This document shows, piece by piece, positions 9,954 to 19,204 of a stretch of 64,000 bases of DNA (the stretch's first letter is position 1; the number at the start of each line of letters is the position of its first letter). The position numbers were made by a program, and so were the translations under genes. The stretch covers positions 20,550 to 84,549 of the forward strand of contig JBGANK010000008.1 of NCBI GenBank assembly GCA_044222395.1, written 5' to 3'. Source of the DNA: JAEUMD01 sp044222395. GTDB taxonomy: Bacteria > Pseudomonadota > Alphaproteobacteria > Rhizobiales > Hyphomicrobiaceae. Below the pieces are notes generated by a model that worked only from the letters and a program-made list of their open reading frames with translations, searched no databases and had not been told where the DNA came from.

Positions 9954-10394
9954 CTAGTTCGGGAAGTGGATCAGGATCTGCGCCTTGACCAGCCACGGGA
10001 ACAGGAACTTCAAGATCTGCCCGCCAACCCACATGATCACGGTCAGCGCGATGAGCGCAGGAATTGCCGCGATGACCGCCTTCAGGAAGAACAGGACAAG
10101 GTCTTTGAAGGGCACATCGATGCGCTGCACGGAGGCCGGCATCAGCGGTTCGGCTACAGGAATGAAACCCGGGTCGGGCACGGCATAGATGCCGCGGTCA
10201 ATGCCGCTGTCCGCCGCCGTTGCCGTTAACCGGTCGCCGCCCGCACCGCTGCCCATCGGCAGTGTCTCGCGGACGTCTTGCGCCCGGTCCGCCGCCTGAC
10301 GCTCGCGCGCCTCGCGCTCTCGTGCCTCCTTCTCCCGCCGCAATGTCCGCGGCAGGTCGTCTGGCCCGCTGTCGGCCGTCATGGGATAGGTCAT
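9954..10394 (-). CDS. Small membrane protein with charged N-terminal half, unknown function
   Basis: 146 residues from ATG 10394. Residues about 15-40 are highly charged and Arg/Glu/Ala-rich (REKEAREREARERQ), probably a short helix or coiled coil. The C-terminal third is hydrophobic (VLFFLKAVIAAIPALIALTVIMWV cut here as two parts: VLFFLKAVIAAIPAL and IALTVIMWV), one or two membrane spans. It is divergent from apt. Similar small proteins next to apt occur in Hyphomicrobiales, but I know no function. Confidence 0.65.
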   Translation of the reverse strand: MTYPMTADSGPDDLPRTLRREKEAREREARERQAADRAQDVRETLPMGSGAGGDRLTATAADSGIDRGIYAVPDPGFIPVAEPLMPASVQRIDVPFKDLVLFFLKAVIAAIPALIALTVIMWVGGQILKFLFPWLVKAQILIHFPN

Positions 10395-10688
10395 GTCCTT
10401 GATACCTCGCTCTATTGCAGCGCCCGACGGCGCACTCCACTGCAAATGCTATCGGGCCCTGCTGTCGTGCGCCGCCTTCATTGCGCCGATACCGCGCAAC
10501 TTGGCTCCTTTGGCGCAGGATTTTTTCGCCAAATGAACCGGAATTGGTTTTCTCGGCTGCAATCCTGTCCTACTGTCGCCCACTTGCGCGTGGCGGGGGC
10601 GCTTTGCCGCCCTGTGAATCCGACAACAATGTTCCAGCCTACAGCTGGTATTGCAGATTTGCGCCGCGAATTTGACGTGGAGGTGTTT

Positions 10689-11219
10689 GTGACCGATCTG
10701 AAGGGCTTGGTGCGAACCATCCCCGACTATCCCAAGCCGGGCATCCTGTTCCGGGATGTAACGACACTTCTAGGCGACGCCCAGGGCTTCAAGTCCGCAA
10801 TCGCCCGCATGGCCGAGCCGTGGCGCAACGAGCCTGTTGATGCTGTAGCAGGCATTGAGGCAAGGGGATTCATTCTCGGCGGCGCCATCGCCGACCGGCT
10901 GGGTTGCGGTTTCATCCCGATCCGCAAGAAGGGCAAGTTGCCCTGGAAAACGATCGGCCAGGACTACGCGTTGGAGTACGGCGTCGACGTCATCGAAATG
11001 CATGAGGACGCCTGCCGGGCCGGTGAGCGCATCCTGATCGTCGATGACTTGATCGCCACGGGAGGCACCGCGGAAGCCGCGGTCAAACTGGTCCGTCGCT
11101 CCAACGGTGAAGTCCTCGGCGCCACATTTATTGTCGATCTGCCGGATCTCGGCGGAATGAAGAAGCTGGCTGCGCTTGATGTGCCGTCACATGCTCTGAT
11201 GCAATTCGAGGGACACTGA
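10689..11219 (+). CDS. apt: Adenine phosphoribosyltransferase
   Basis: Converts adenine and PRPP to AMP. The PRPP-binding loop is ILIVDDLIATGGTA and the N-terminal family motif is IPDYPKPGILFRDVTTLL. Start GTG 10689 was chosen because GGAGG (10679-10683) lies 5 nt upstream and the resulting 176 residues match the usual length; the frame is open further upstream without family similarity. It sits between mtnP and mtnA, consistent with salvage of adenine made by MtnP. Its stop overlaps the next start by 1 nt. Confidence 0.95.
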   Translation: MTDLKGLVRTIPDYPKPGILFRDVTTLLGDAQGFKSAIARMAEPWRNEPVDAVAGIEARGFILGGAIADRLGCGFIPIRKKGKLPWKTIGQDYALEYGVDVIEMHEDACRAGERILIVDDLIATGGTAEAAVKLVRRSNGEVLGATFIVDLPDLGGMKKLAALDVPSHALMQFEGH

Positions 11220-11473
11220 TGGCCGAGAACAAAGACACGAAAACGAAGATCAAGCTGTCGCAGGACACGATGAAGGACGCGATGCGTGAATTGCGCGCGT
11301 GGCAGGGGGATCGCAAGGCCGAGCGCAGCTGTCCTCATTGCGGCGAGGCGGGCCTGAAGATCGCTGATCGTTCGGCCCGCCCGCATTCCGAATGGTACAC
11401 CTTCAAATGCAAGGCGTGTGGTCTGGATGATGCGATACACATTCCCATGGCCTCCCACCGCCCACCTGCGTAG
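11219..11473 (+). CDS. Small zinc-ribbon-like protein
   Basis: 84 residues. CPHC and CKAC, about 30 residues apart, form a likely zinc ribbon; the N-terminal part is Lys-rich and helical. Its ATG overlaps the apt stop (TGATG), so it is probably co-translated with apt. No specific function is recognised; nucleic-acid or protein binding is possible. Confidence 0.7.
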   Translation: MAENKDTKTKIKLSQDTMKDAMRELRAWQGDRKAERSCPHCGEAGLKIADRSARPHSEWYTFKCKACGLDDAIHIPMASHRPPA

Positions 11474-11559
11474 GCGTGACCGTTCCCAGGTGCGCCCGCA
11501 ACTTGCGCTGAGGCGCGCCCTCAGGTGTTGCAAGAGCCGGATGCCTCTCTCAGGAACTC

Positions 11560-12066
11560 GTGATCGTGAGCAGCTCGACCAAGCTCAGTGATGCGCAGGA
11601 CAACATGCTGGGCCTCGAGTCCAAGCCCGACGAAGCTCGCCCCAAAGCCTTCAAGGAGGCCTATTCGGGCTGGCTGACTGGGTTGCTCGAGTGGTCGGAT
11701 GTCGACGCGGTGTTTGCTGAAGTCCGCACGAGGCCGCACGGCTGGTGGATCTACGACACCCGGTCTGAACTGCCCGAGGCTCCAATCCCTGAGGGCCAGT
11801 TGCCACAACGTCTCGACGAAATCCTGGCGTTCGTGCGCCGTCATCACAAGGCAGACTATTGTGGTTTCGTCTATGTGGATGTGCGCCACGAGCCGCGACT
11901 GATCAAGGTCTATGACCCGCGTCTTGCAAGTTCGTGCAGCCTCGGCACGCCGATCCCGGCGTTCACGATCTCAGCCATGCGTCCGGAACGACTGCCGTTC
12001 GCACAGGAATCCGCGTCCCATCCACGCAAGGGCCTGCTTCAGCGCATCCTCAAGGGACGCGCATGA
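11560..12066 (+). CDS. Conserved-looking hypothetical protein in the mtnA operon
   Basis: 168 residues from GTG 11560 (AGGA a few nt upstream; GTG 11566 is an alternative). It shows no signal peptide or membrane span. Aromatic and charged segments such as HGWWIYDTRSE and GFVYVDVRHEPRLIKVYDPR suggest a compact soluble alpha/beta protein. The stop overlaps the mtnA start by 4 nt (ATGA), so it is likely co-expressed with methylthioadenosine salvage. I do not recognise the family. Confidence 0.7.
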   Translation: MIVSSSTKLSDAQDNMLGLESKPDEARPKAFKEAYSGWLTGLLEWSDVDAVFAEVRTRPHGWWIYDTRSELPEAPIPEGQLPQRLDEILAFVRRHHKADYCGFVYVDVRHEPRLIKVYDPRLASSCSLGTPIPAFTISAMRPERLPFAQESASHPRKGLLQRILKGRA

Positions 12067-13163
12067 AGATCGACGGCAAGCCGATGCGCACGATCTGGCC
12101 GTCGCGCGACGGTCGCGCCGTCAACATCATCGACCAGTCGAAGCTGCCTCACGCTCTTGAGATCGTCACGCTGCACACGGTCGAGGAGGCGGCGCGCGCG
12201 ATCGTAACGATGCAGGTGCGTGGCGCCCCCCTGATCGGCGTGACGGCGGCTTACGGCATCGTGCTCGCCATGCACGCCGATTCATCCAATGAGGCGCTCG
12301 CTGATGCCGTCGAGCTGCTGGCCAGACAGCGGCCAACGGCCGTGAACCTGCGCTGGGCACTGGAGGAGATGCGTCGCGCGCTCACCCGCCGTCCGTTCAA
12401 TGAGCGCGCCCGAGCCGCACTCGAACGCGCCGCGCGCATTGCCGACGATGATGTCGAGAACTGTCGCCTGATCGGCCAGCATGGCGTCGCGATCATCGAG
12501 CGCATTGCTGCCGGCAAAGCGCGCGGGAGGCCGGTCAACATTCTCACCCATTGCAACGCGGGCTGGCTTGCCTGCGTCGATTGGGGTACCGCGACGTCGC
12601 CCATCTACCACGCGCATGACGCCGGCATCCCCGTCCATGTCTGGGTCGACGAGACGCGACCGCGCAACCAGGGCGCAGCGCTCACCGCCTACGAGTTGGG
12701 CGGCCACGGCGTGCCGCATACGATCATCGTCGACAATGCCGGCGGCCATCTGATGCACAAGGGCGATGTCGATCTCGTCATCGTCGGCACCGATCGTGTC
12801 GCCGCAAATGGCGACGTCGCCAACAAGATCGGAACCTACCTGAAGGCGCTGGCGGCACACGACAACGGCATTCCGTTCTATGTCGCCCTTCCGCACTCAA
12901 CCATCGACTGGTTTTTGGACGACGGCTTCAGGATACCGATCGAGGAACGCTCTGCCGACGAAGTGCTGAAGATGACCGTGCGCACGGCAGAAGGCGCGCT
13001 GGCCGAGGGCGAAATCGCGGCACCCGGCTCCCCGGCCTTCAATCCGGCATTCGACGTCACTCCTGCGCGCCTCGTAACGGGCCTCATCACAGAGCGCGGC
13101 ATCGCCCCGGCGTCGCGCGATGGGCTGCTCAGGCTCTACCCGGAACAGCGCGAGCGGGCATGA
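12063..13163 (+). CDS. mtnA: Methylthioribose-1-phosphate isomerase
   Basis: Isomerises 5-methylthioribose 1-phosphate to the ribulose form; 366 residues, normal length. It belongs to the eIF2B-alpha-like family. Diagnostic segments are VRGAPLIGV, THCNAGWLAC (catalytic Cys region), VDETRPRNQGA and GTDRVAANGDVANKIGTY with the catalytic Asp in the GTDR loop. It starts inside the previous gene's stop and overlaps the aldolase gene by 4 nt, forming a coupled trio. Confidence 0.96.
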   Translation: MKIDGKPMRTIWPSRDGRAVNIIDQSKLPHALEIVTLHTVEEAARAIVTMQVRGAPLIGVTAAYGIVLAMHADSSNEALADAVELLARQRPTAVNLRWALEEMRRALTRRPFNERARAALERAARIADDDVENCRLIGQHGVAIIERIAAGKARGRPVNILTHCNAGWLACVDWGTATSPIYHAHDAGIPVHVWVDETRPRNQGAALTAYELGGHGVPHTIIVDNAGGHLMHKGDVDLVIVGTDRVAANGDVANKIGTYLKALAAHDNGIPFYVALPHSTIDWFLDDGFRIPIEERSADEVLKMTVRTAEGALAEGEIAAPGSPAFNPAFDVTPARLVTGLITERGIAPASRDGLLRLYPEQRERA

Positions 13164-13858
13164 GCAGGCGTGCCACAAGAACCCGCATCAAGGGCGAGAC
13201 GGCGTTGCGCCGCGCCGTCATTGCGACCGCCCTCAAGATGAGCCGCGATGGACTTTCGCCCGGCCGCTCCGGCAATGTCTCGTGCCGGGCCGGCGAGGGG
13301 ATGCTGATAACGCCTTCAGGCCTTCACTATGAGGACCTCGCGCCCGCCGACATCGTCTACGTCGCGCCCGACGGCACGCATGAACGCGATGCGCCAAGGC
13401 CGTCGAGCGAATGGCGCTTCCATCTGGCGGCCTATGCGGCGCGGCCCGATATGAGCGCCGTCGTTCATGCCCATTCGCTCAACGCCACCGCGCTGGCCTG
13501 CGCTGGACGTCCGATACCCGCGTTTCACTACATGGTGGCGCTCGCTGGCGGCAACGACATCCCGCTCGTACCTTATGCAACGTTCGGCACCGAGGATCTG
13601 GCCAGGCATGTGGCAACCGGATTGAAAGTGCGCCACGCCTGCCTGATGGCCAATCACGGACAGATCGCAATCGGCCACACGCTCGAGGCGGCACTCGAGC
13701 TTGCGGCCGAGGTCGAGGTGTTGGCGGCCCAGTACATCAAAGTCCTGGCGCTGGGTCCGCCCGTGCTGCTGCCCGATGACGAGATGGCGGCCATGGTGGA
13801 GAAGTTCCGCGATTACGGAGCCAATGCGATCGATACCTCAAAAGGGCGGCGCCACTGA
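13160..13858 (+). CDS. Class II (FucA-like) aldolase, candidate methylthioribulose-1-phosphate aldolase
   Basis: 232 residues, close to L-fuculose-phosphate aldolase over its length: SGNVSCR, MLITPSGL, the catalytic-Glu segment PSSEWRFH, zinc ligands in VVHAHS, PYATFGTEDL and the third His in ANHGQ. It starts inside the mtnA stop (ATGA). The MtnB dehydratase is a distant relative, but this sequence follows the aldolase pattern and no mtnC, mtnD or mtnE is near. In Rhodospirillum rubrum and some E. coli a homologue (Ald2) cleaves methylthioribulose 1-phosphate to DHAP and methylthioacetaldehyde. That role is inferred here from family and context. Confidence 0.85.
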   Translation: MSRRATRTRIKGETALRRAVIATALKMSRDGLSPGRSGNVSCRAGEGMLITPSGLHYEDLAPADIVYVAPDGTHERDAPRPSSEWRFHLAAYAARPDMSAVVHAHSLNATALACAGRPIPAFHYMVALAGGNDIPLVPYATFGTEDLARHVATGLKVRHACLMANHGQIAIGHTLEAALELAAEVEVLAAQYIKVLALGPPVLLPDDEMAAMVEKFRDYGANAIDTSKGRRH

Positions 13859-13903
13859 CCTGCGCGCAAGTTTGCATCAGCCGCTCGCATCGCATTCACG
13901 CAC

Positions 13904-14662
13904 TCAATGTCGCCGATCGACGAAGCTCGAGATCTGCCGGCCCTGGTAGCCGCTGCGCCAATGGCCGTCCTTGCGTGACCATGGCCCATCGCCCGGATCG
14001 ATGCGCCGCAATAGCAGCCAACCGGCGAGGAATCCGCCGATGTGCGCCCACCAGGCGACGTTCTGGCCAAGCGCAGGCAGGAACAATTGCGAGGTCCCTT
14101 GCAGCACCTGCATCAGGAACCACAAACCTGCGAACACCAGCGCGGGCAGATAGAAGATGATCGGAAATATGACGATGAGTGCGAGCACCTTGATCCAGGC
14201 ATATGGGAACCTTACTGCATAGGCCGCGATGACGCCCGCAATAGCACCTGAGGCCCCAAGGGCCGGGATCGGCGAGGTCGCATTGAAAACGGCGTGCATG
14301 ATGCTCGCCGCAATCCCGGCCACGACATAAAGAATGGTGAACCGCGTTCGCCCGAGCCGATCCTCCAATGCCGGGCCGAAGATCCAAAGCGTCCACAGGT
14401 TGGTGGCGATGTGCAAGAGCCCGCCATGCAGGAACATGTTCGTGATGAACGGCGTCAGGTCGGTCGCGCTGAGCCCGACCTCCGCACCCCAGGACGGAAC
14501 GAAATAGCGGCGCGGCACCAGCGCGTGCTGCATCAAGAACCGCTGTAACTCAACGTCGCCGAGGCTCAGTTGGTAGAAGTAGGCGATGACGTTGAGCGCG
14601 ATGAGCGACGTAACCACCGCGGGAAAGCGTGTCCATGACAGGGTATCGCGCAGTGGAAACAT
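13904..14662 (-). CDS. Rhomboid family intramembrane serine protease
   Basis: 252 residues with about six membrane spans. The catalytic Ser138 lies in GASGAIAG and the catalytic His207 in AHIGGF; HGGLLHIATNLW supplies the oxyanion-site His/Asn region. It cleaves transmembrane substrates within the lipid bilayer; the substrate is unknown. It is convergent with the aldolase gene. Confidence 0.93.
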   Translation of the reverse strand: MFPLRDTLSWTRFPAVVTSLIALNVIAYFYQLSLGDVELQRFLMQHALVPRRYFVPSWGAEVGLSATDLTPFITNMFLHGGLLHIATNLWTLWIFGPALEDRLGRTRFTILYVVAGIAASIMHAVFNATSPIPALGASGAIAGVIAAYAVRFPYAWIKVLALIVIFPIIFYLPALVFAGLWFLMQVLQGTSQLFLPALGQNVAWWAHIGGFLAGWLLLRRIDPGDGPWSRKDGHWRSGYQGRQISSFVDRRH

Positions 14663-15052
14663 GACGCTCCTCGTGAGATTGCTTCAACGCGCGCGCGCCG
14701 CCCCTCGTCACCAACAAGCCGATGCGACCAATCCTGGCCTCCGCCTTCCCCCCGATTGCGCCCCGCTGGACGTGGTTGCAAGTTCTGGCAGGATAAGCGC
14801 CGGCCCCAAGGGCGCAACAAAGTGACCCTCGTCAATGCCTTGCCGTCGTGCCGCGGCTAGTCTCCGCATGGCAGAGGTCGGCGCTTGCTCCACAAGCCTG
14901 CAGGCGTGAGATGCATTGACTTTTGCTACATTGCAATGCCCTGATGTGCTTGGCGATAAGAAACAATACGGATGTTTGCACCCGGGTCCAACCGGGCGCG
15001 GCTCCTGACCAGGTGATCAGGGCGGAGGAAACAACCCGAAGGAGTGCCTGAG
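14663..15052. other. Intergenic region upstream of the sulfide:quinone oxidoreductase
   Basis: No convincing gene. The final 130 bp are relatively AT-rich and include TTGACT near 14918 and the 10-bp palindrome CATTGCAATG (about 14930-14939), a possible promoter/operator for the sqr gene. AAGGAG at 15039-15044 is the sqr ribosome site. Confidence 0.4.
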
Positions 15053-16333
15053 ATGGCGAATATCGTCGTGCTCGGCGGTGGTATTGGCGGCATGTCCGCT
15101 GCGTATGAGGCCCGCGATCTCTTGGGCCGCAATCATGCGATCACCCTTGTGTCCAACGTCCCCTATTTCCAGTTCACGCCGTCCAATCCCTGGGTCGGCG
15201 TCGGCTGGCGCGTCAAGCAGGACATCACCATCGAGCTCGCCCCGCTGATGGCCAAGCACGGCATCAAGTTCACCGCAGTCGGAGCCAAGCAGGTCAAGCC
15301 CGACGACAACGCCATCGATCTCAACGACGGCAGCACCATCAAGTACGATTACCTGATCATCGCCACCGGACCCGAGCTTGCCTTCGACGAGATTCCCGGA
15401 TTAGGCCCCGATCACTACACCCAGTCGGTTTGCACGGTTGATCACGCTGCCAAGGCGCACGACAAGTGGGAAGCCTTCTGCAAGGATCCCGGCCCGATCG
15501 TCGTCGGTGCGGTTCAAGGTGCGTCCTGTTACGGACCGGCCTACGAGTACGCGATGATCATGGAGACCGATCTGCGCAAGCGTAAGATCCGCGATCGCGT
15601 GCCGATGACGTTCGTTACTTCGGAACCCTATATCGGCCACCTTGGCCTGGGTGGCGTCGGTGACACCAAGGGCATGCTCGAAAGCGAGATGCGCGAGCGG
15701 CACATCCGTTGGATCATCAACGCCAAGGTCGATCGCGTCGAGGACGGCAAGATGTTCGTCACCGAATTCAACGAGGATGGCGGCGAGAAGAAGAAGCACG
15801 AACTTCCATTCAAATACTCGATGATGCTGCCGGCGTTCCGCGGTGTGCCGGCCACCCGCAGCTTCGAGGGCCTCAACAACCCGCGCGGATTTATCATCGT
15901 CGACAAGTACCAGCGCAACCCGAAGTATCCCAACATCTTCGGTGTCGGCGTTTGCATCGCCATTCCGCCGCTCGAGCCGACGCCGGTGCCGGTCGGCGTG
16001 CCCAAGACCGGCTACATGATCGAAAGCATGGTGACGGCGGCCGTGGAGAACATCTACGACCTCGTTCATGGCAAGGAACCGCACAAGATCCCGACCTGGA
16101 GCGCGCTCTGTCTCGCCGATTTCGGCGATAAGGGTGCCGCTTTCGTCGCGCAGCCGCAGATACCGCCGCGCAACGTCAACTGGTCGACGGAAGGCGTCTG
16201 GGTGCATTACGCCAAGGTCGCCTTCGAGAAGTACTTCATGCGCAAGATGCGCAAGGGCACCACCGAGCCCTTCTACGAGAAGTACGTGCTGGGCATGATG
16301 AACATCCAGAAGATCAAGGCGCCAGCCGAGTAG
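15053..16333 (+). CDS. sqr: Sulfide:quinone oxidoreductase
   Basis: 426-residue flavoprotein of the disulfide reductase superfamily that oxidises sulfide to polysulfur and passes electrons to quinone at the membrane. The FAD motif GGGIGGMSAAYEA is at residues 8-20. Cys127 (SVCTVDHA), Cys159 (GASCYGPAYEY) and Cys301 (FGVGVCIAI) match by motif the three conserved SQR cysteines, which separates it from type II NADH dehydrogenases and FCSD. The basic C-terminus fits peripheral membrane attachment. ATG 15053 is 8 nt after AAGGAG. It is a single-gene unit closed by a hairpin and may serve detoxification or energy gain. Confidence 0.92.
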   Translation: MANIVVLGGGIGGMSAAYEARDLLGRNHAITLVSNVPYFQFTPSNPWVGVGWRVKQDITIELAPLMAKHGIKFTAVGAKQVKPDDNAIDLNDGSTIKYDYLIIATGPELAFDEIPGLGPDHYTQSVCTVDHAAKAHDKWEAFCKDPGPIVVGAVQGASCYGPAYEYAMIMETDLRKRKIRDRVPMTFVTSEPYIGHLGLGGVGDTKGMLESEMRERHIRWIINAKVDRVEDGKMFVTEFNEDGGEKKKHELPFKYSMMLPAFRGVPATRSFEGLNNPRGFIIVDKYQRNPKYPNIFGVGVCIAIPPLEPTPVPVGVPKTGYMIESMVTAAVENIYDLVHGKEPHKIPTWSALCLADFGDKGAAFVAQPQIPPRNVNWSTEGVWVHYAKVAFEKYFMRKMRKGTTEPFYEKYVLGMMNIQKIKAPAE

Positions 16334-16370
16334 TAGTGCGGATTTCTCTGCCAATTGCCCCAATTCAAGA

Positions 16371-16398
16371 GGCCCGCTGGACAATCATCCTGCGGGCC
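16371..16398 (+). terminator. Hairpin after the sulfide:quinone oxidoreductase gene
   Basis: GGCCCGC (16371-16377) pairs with GCGGGCC (16392-16398), 37 nt past the stop, without a clear T-tract. Confidence 0.5.
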
Positions 16399-16416
16399 CT
16401 CGTCTATCAGCGGAGC

Positions 16417-16746
16417 CTATCTGCGAACGGTCGAGGGCGGCACCAGCCGGTCGGTGATCGAGCCGCTGTCAGGTGGCGGCCCATAGATATAGCCGCGCAC
16501 GGGCGAGCCGGGTTCGGAGTTGCCCGGCGACGGGGCCTTCAGCATTGGCTGCAGAGGTCGCCGCGGCAGGTCCAGCGCTGGATCGCGCACCCGCTCGCGC
16601 TGCTCGGGCTTCGAAGCGAATGCAGGCGCAGCCGCCATGGCACTTGCCACGGCAGCCATCGCCAGAAGCCCGACACACGTCGTTATCCTGGCGGCAGTGA
16701 ACCGCTTCGCGGCGTGCGATGCGCTCTGGTGTGACGTGGGCCTCAT
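16417..16746 (-). CDS. Small secreted Pro-rich protein, unknown function
   Basis: 109 residues from ATG 16746; no good ribosome site is visible, and an ATG 12 nt upstream is possible. A basic N-terminus and the hydrophobic stretch VGLLAMAAVASAMAAAPAFA predict a Sec signal peptide. The mature part is short, charged and proline-rich with no recognised domain. It is convergent with sqr. Confidence 0.45.
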   Translation of the reverse strand: MRPTSHQSASHAAKRFTAARITTCVGLLAMAAVASAMAAAPAFASKPEQRERVRDPALDLPRRPLQPMLKAPSPGNSEPGSPVRGYIYGPPPDSGSITDRLVPPSTVRR

Positions 16747-16843
16747 GACGATCAACATGGTCGGTCGGGACCACCCGCGCAAGAGCTGACGCGTATCTGC
16801 TGTATCACCAACCCAAGCTGCCGAGCGCTTGCCCCCGCCCAAG

Positions 16844-17092
16844 TCACGTTATTCCGGCGTCCCGGAAATACGGCTCGACCTTGCCCTTGAGCTTGATGGT
16901 GAGCGGCTGGCCCTTGCGGTCGCGCGTCTTGCCGGCGGCAACCTTGATCCAGCCCTCGCTGACGCAATACTCCTCGACGTTGGTCTTTTCGACGCCGTTG
17001 AACCGGATGCCGACATCGCGCGCCAGCACGGCTTCATTGTAGTGCGGGCTCGCCGGATCGGTCGACAGGCGGTCGGGCAGCTCGTTTGTCAT
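16844..17092 (-). CDS. DUF3297 family protein
   Basis: 82 residues matching DUF3297 from end to end: LPDRLSTDP at the start, GIRFNGVEKTNVEEYCVSEG in the middle, then GKTRDRKG and IKLKGKVEPYF. The function is unknown; proteobacterial homologues are cytoplasmic single-domain proteins. It lies 30 nt downstream of ychF on the same strand. Confidence 0.9.
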   Translation of the reverse strand: MTNELPDRLSTDPASPHYNEAVLARDVGIRFNGVEKTNVEEYCVSEGWIKVAAGKTRDRKGQPLTIKLKGKVEPYFRDAGIT

Positions 17093-17122
17093 CGTTGTCG
17101 GGCTCCAGGGGTGACGGACCGG

Positions 17123-18220
17123 TCATTTGGCAAAACGGAAGTGCATGACGTCGCCATCGGCAACGACGTACTCCTTGCCTTCGAGCCGCATCTTGCCGGC
17201 TTCCTTTGCGCCGACCTCGCCGCTCAAAGCCACGTAATCACCATAGGCGATCGTCTCGGCGCGAATGAAGCCCTTCTCGAAGTCGGTGTGGATGACGCCC
17301 GCCGCCTGCGGCGCTTTCGTTCCCCGCGTAATGGTCCAGGCCCGCGCCTCTTTCGGCCCGACCGTGAAGTAGGTGACGAGACCCAGAAGCTTGTAGCCGG
17401 CGCGAATGAGGCGGTTGAGGCCTGGTTCTTCGAGGCCGAGATCGGCGAGAAACGCATCGCGCTCATCCGCCGCGAGGCCTGCAAGCTCGCTCTCGATCTT
17501 GGCCGAGATGACGACGGCCTCCGCCCCCTCCGTCTTGGCACGCTCGAACACGCGCGCGGAATGTGCATTGCCATCGCGCGCCGAACCTTCATCGACATTA
17601 CAGACGTAGAGAACAGGCTTGGCAGTCAGGAGCTGCAGCATGCGCCAGCCCAGTTCTTCCTCCGGTGCGATCTGAGCGACCCGTGCCGGCTTGCCCTCGC
17701 GCAACAGCACCAGCGCCTTCTCCAGCAGCGCCGCCTGCGCCTTGGCCTCCTTGTCGCCGCCCTTGGCGCGTTTCTCCAGGTTGGTAAGCCGCTTCTCGCA
17801 CGAGTCGAGGTCCGCCAGCATCAGCTCGGTCTCCACCGTCTCTGCATCGGCCAGCGGATCGATGCGCCCTTCGACATGTGTGATGTCGTCATCCTCGAAA
17901 CAGCGCAGCACGTAGGCCACCGCGTCGACCTCGCGGATGTGCGACAGGAACTGGTTGCCCAGCCCCTCACCCTTCGACGCGCCGCGCACCAGACCGGCGA
18001 TGTCGACGAACGTCAGTCGCGTCGGGATGATCTGCTTGGAGCCGGCGATTGCCGCCAGCTTGTCGAGGCGCTCGTCGGGCACGCCCACCTCGCCGACGTT
18101 CGGCTCGATCGTGCAGAATGGATAGTTTGCCGCCTCTGCCGCCGCTGTTTGCGTCAGCGCGTTGAAGAGGGTCGACTTGCCGACATTCGGCAGGCCGACA
18201 ATGCCCATCTTGAAGCCCAT
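17123..18220 (-). CDS. ychF: Redox-regulated ATPase YchF (OLA1 family)
   Basis: 365 residues of an Obg-family P-loop protein that prefers ATP and is linked to ribosomes and stress. The Walker A motif is GLPNVGKSTLFNALT; G3 is DIAGLVRGASKGEGLGNQFL; the C-terminal TGS domain ends with the conserved VADGDVMHFRF. ATG 18220 is preceded by GGAG at good spacing. Confidence 0.96.
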   Translation of the reverse strand: MGFKMGIVGLPNVGKSTLFNALTQTAAAEAANYPFCTIEPNVGEVGVPDERLDKLAAIAGSKQIIPTRLTFVDIAGLVRGASKGEGLGNQFLSHIREVDAVAYVLRCFEDDDITHVEGRIDPLADAETVETELMLADLDSCEKRLTNLEKRAKGGDKEAKAQAALLEKALVLLREGKPARVAQIAPEEELGWRMLQLLTAKPVLYVCNVDEGSARDGNAHSARVFERAKTEGAEAVVISAKIESELAGLAADERDAFLADLGLEEPGLNRLIRAGYKLLGLVTYFTVGPKEARAWTITRGTKAPQAAGVIHTDFEKGFIRAETIAYGDYVALSGEVGAKEAGKMRLEGKEYVVADGDVMHFRFAK

Positions 18221-18346
18221 GTTGCTCCGCTTTCGTTCCGCTTTTCTGTGGCAGGTCGCGCCGGCAGGGCGCTGCAATAGGTGGGAGGCGCGCCGCCGGT
18301 GCGACGGCCCGCGTCATTTCATGCGCTCTATAGGATCAATTGTGCC

Positions 18347-19147
18347 TCAACGGAAGCGTGCCAGCGCGAACGCCGAATAGCGGTCGGGCGAGGGCAGGTT
18401 GGAGGTCGATGCCAGCGCGTCCGACAACGCTTCGCCGATGTCCACGCCCCACGCGGCACGCTGCACGGCGATCACCAGGAACGGCCGTTGCCAGCTCGTC
18501 TCGTTGGTATCGCACGACGCGCACGGCTGCTTGTACTGGCCCAGGTTGAGCGTCCACAGCGGCGTCTTGGGCTCGATGATGGTGGCGAGCCATTGCGCGG
18601 TACGCTCGGCACGCTTGCCGGCGCGATGCGTCTCCTGGGTGGGATCGCCTTCCTCGCTCGCCGTGCCGACCGCGATCATCTGCTGCGCCGTCTTCAGCCG
18701 TGCCCGCACCAGCGCGTCGAGGATGATCTGCTCGACATCCTTGGACGACATCGCCTGATCGTTGCGCATCAGGCGCTCGGTGGACCCGTGCTCCCAGGTG
18801 AAGGTCTTGTCGGCGACGATCAGGTCGAAGTCGGCGCTCCGTCCCGACTGGTCGGAGCCCTGGATGACATAGGCGAGCGTTGCCGGGCTCAAGCGTTCCG
18901 CGCTGATGACCGGCAAGAGGAATTTGCCGCGATAGCGCGCATCGACCAGATCCCAGGTGATCCAGGTGCCGGTCCCCGCGATGACGCCGGCTGCAAACAA
19001 GCGGCCGGCCATTTCCCCGCCGCGGGAGAACAGCCAACGCAGCCAGCCGGAACGCTCCCACCAGCGATAGGCGACGAGTGCGCCACTCCGCCGGTCGTAG
19101 GAATCATGCTCATGTCCGTGATAGGTCGCCACGTTGCAAACTCCCAT
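18347..19147 (-). CDS. Hypothetical protein with one membrane span
   Basis: 266 residues. One hydrophobic segment around residues 46-60 (MAGRLFAAGVIAGTGTWITW) follows a basic Trp-rich stretch, so the C-terminal 200 residues may be periplasmic. Residues about 155-185 (GTASEEGD, AGKRAERTAQWL) resemble the OmpA-like peptidoglycan-binding pattern, but the full motif is absent. CASCDTNE carries a CxxC. The start is uncertain. It lies between pth and ychF on the same strand. No family is recognised. Confidence 0.6.
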   Translation of the reverse strand: MGVCNVATYHGHEHDSYDRRSGALVAYRWWERSGWLRWLFSRGGEMAGRLFAAGVIAGTGTWITWDLVDARYRGKFLLPVISAERLSPATLAYVIQGSDQSGRSADFDLIVADKTFTWEHGSTERLMRNDQAMSSKDVEQIILDALVRARLKTAQQMIAVGTASEEGDPTQETHRAGKRAERTAQWLATIIEPKTPLWTLNLGQYKQPCASCDTNETSWQRPFLVIAVQRAAWGVDIGEALSDALASTSNLPSPDRYSAFALARFR

Positions 19148-19204
19148 CTCGACTTGGGCGCCCCCAGTGCCAAGGGGCGGCGCGTTGCCTCGGCGCCCGT
19201 CTGC

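Noticed and set aside
13160..13858. MtnB (methylthioribulose-1-phosphate dehydratase)
   Set aside because: The position after mtnA invites this name, but the motifs follow FucA-type aldolases along the whole length and mtnC/D/E are absent here.
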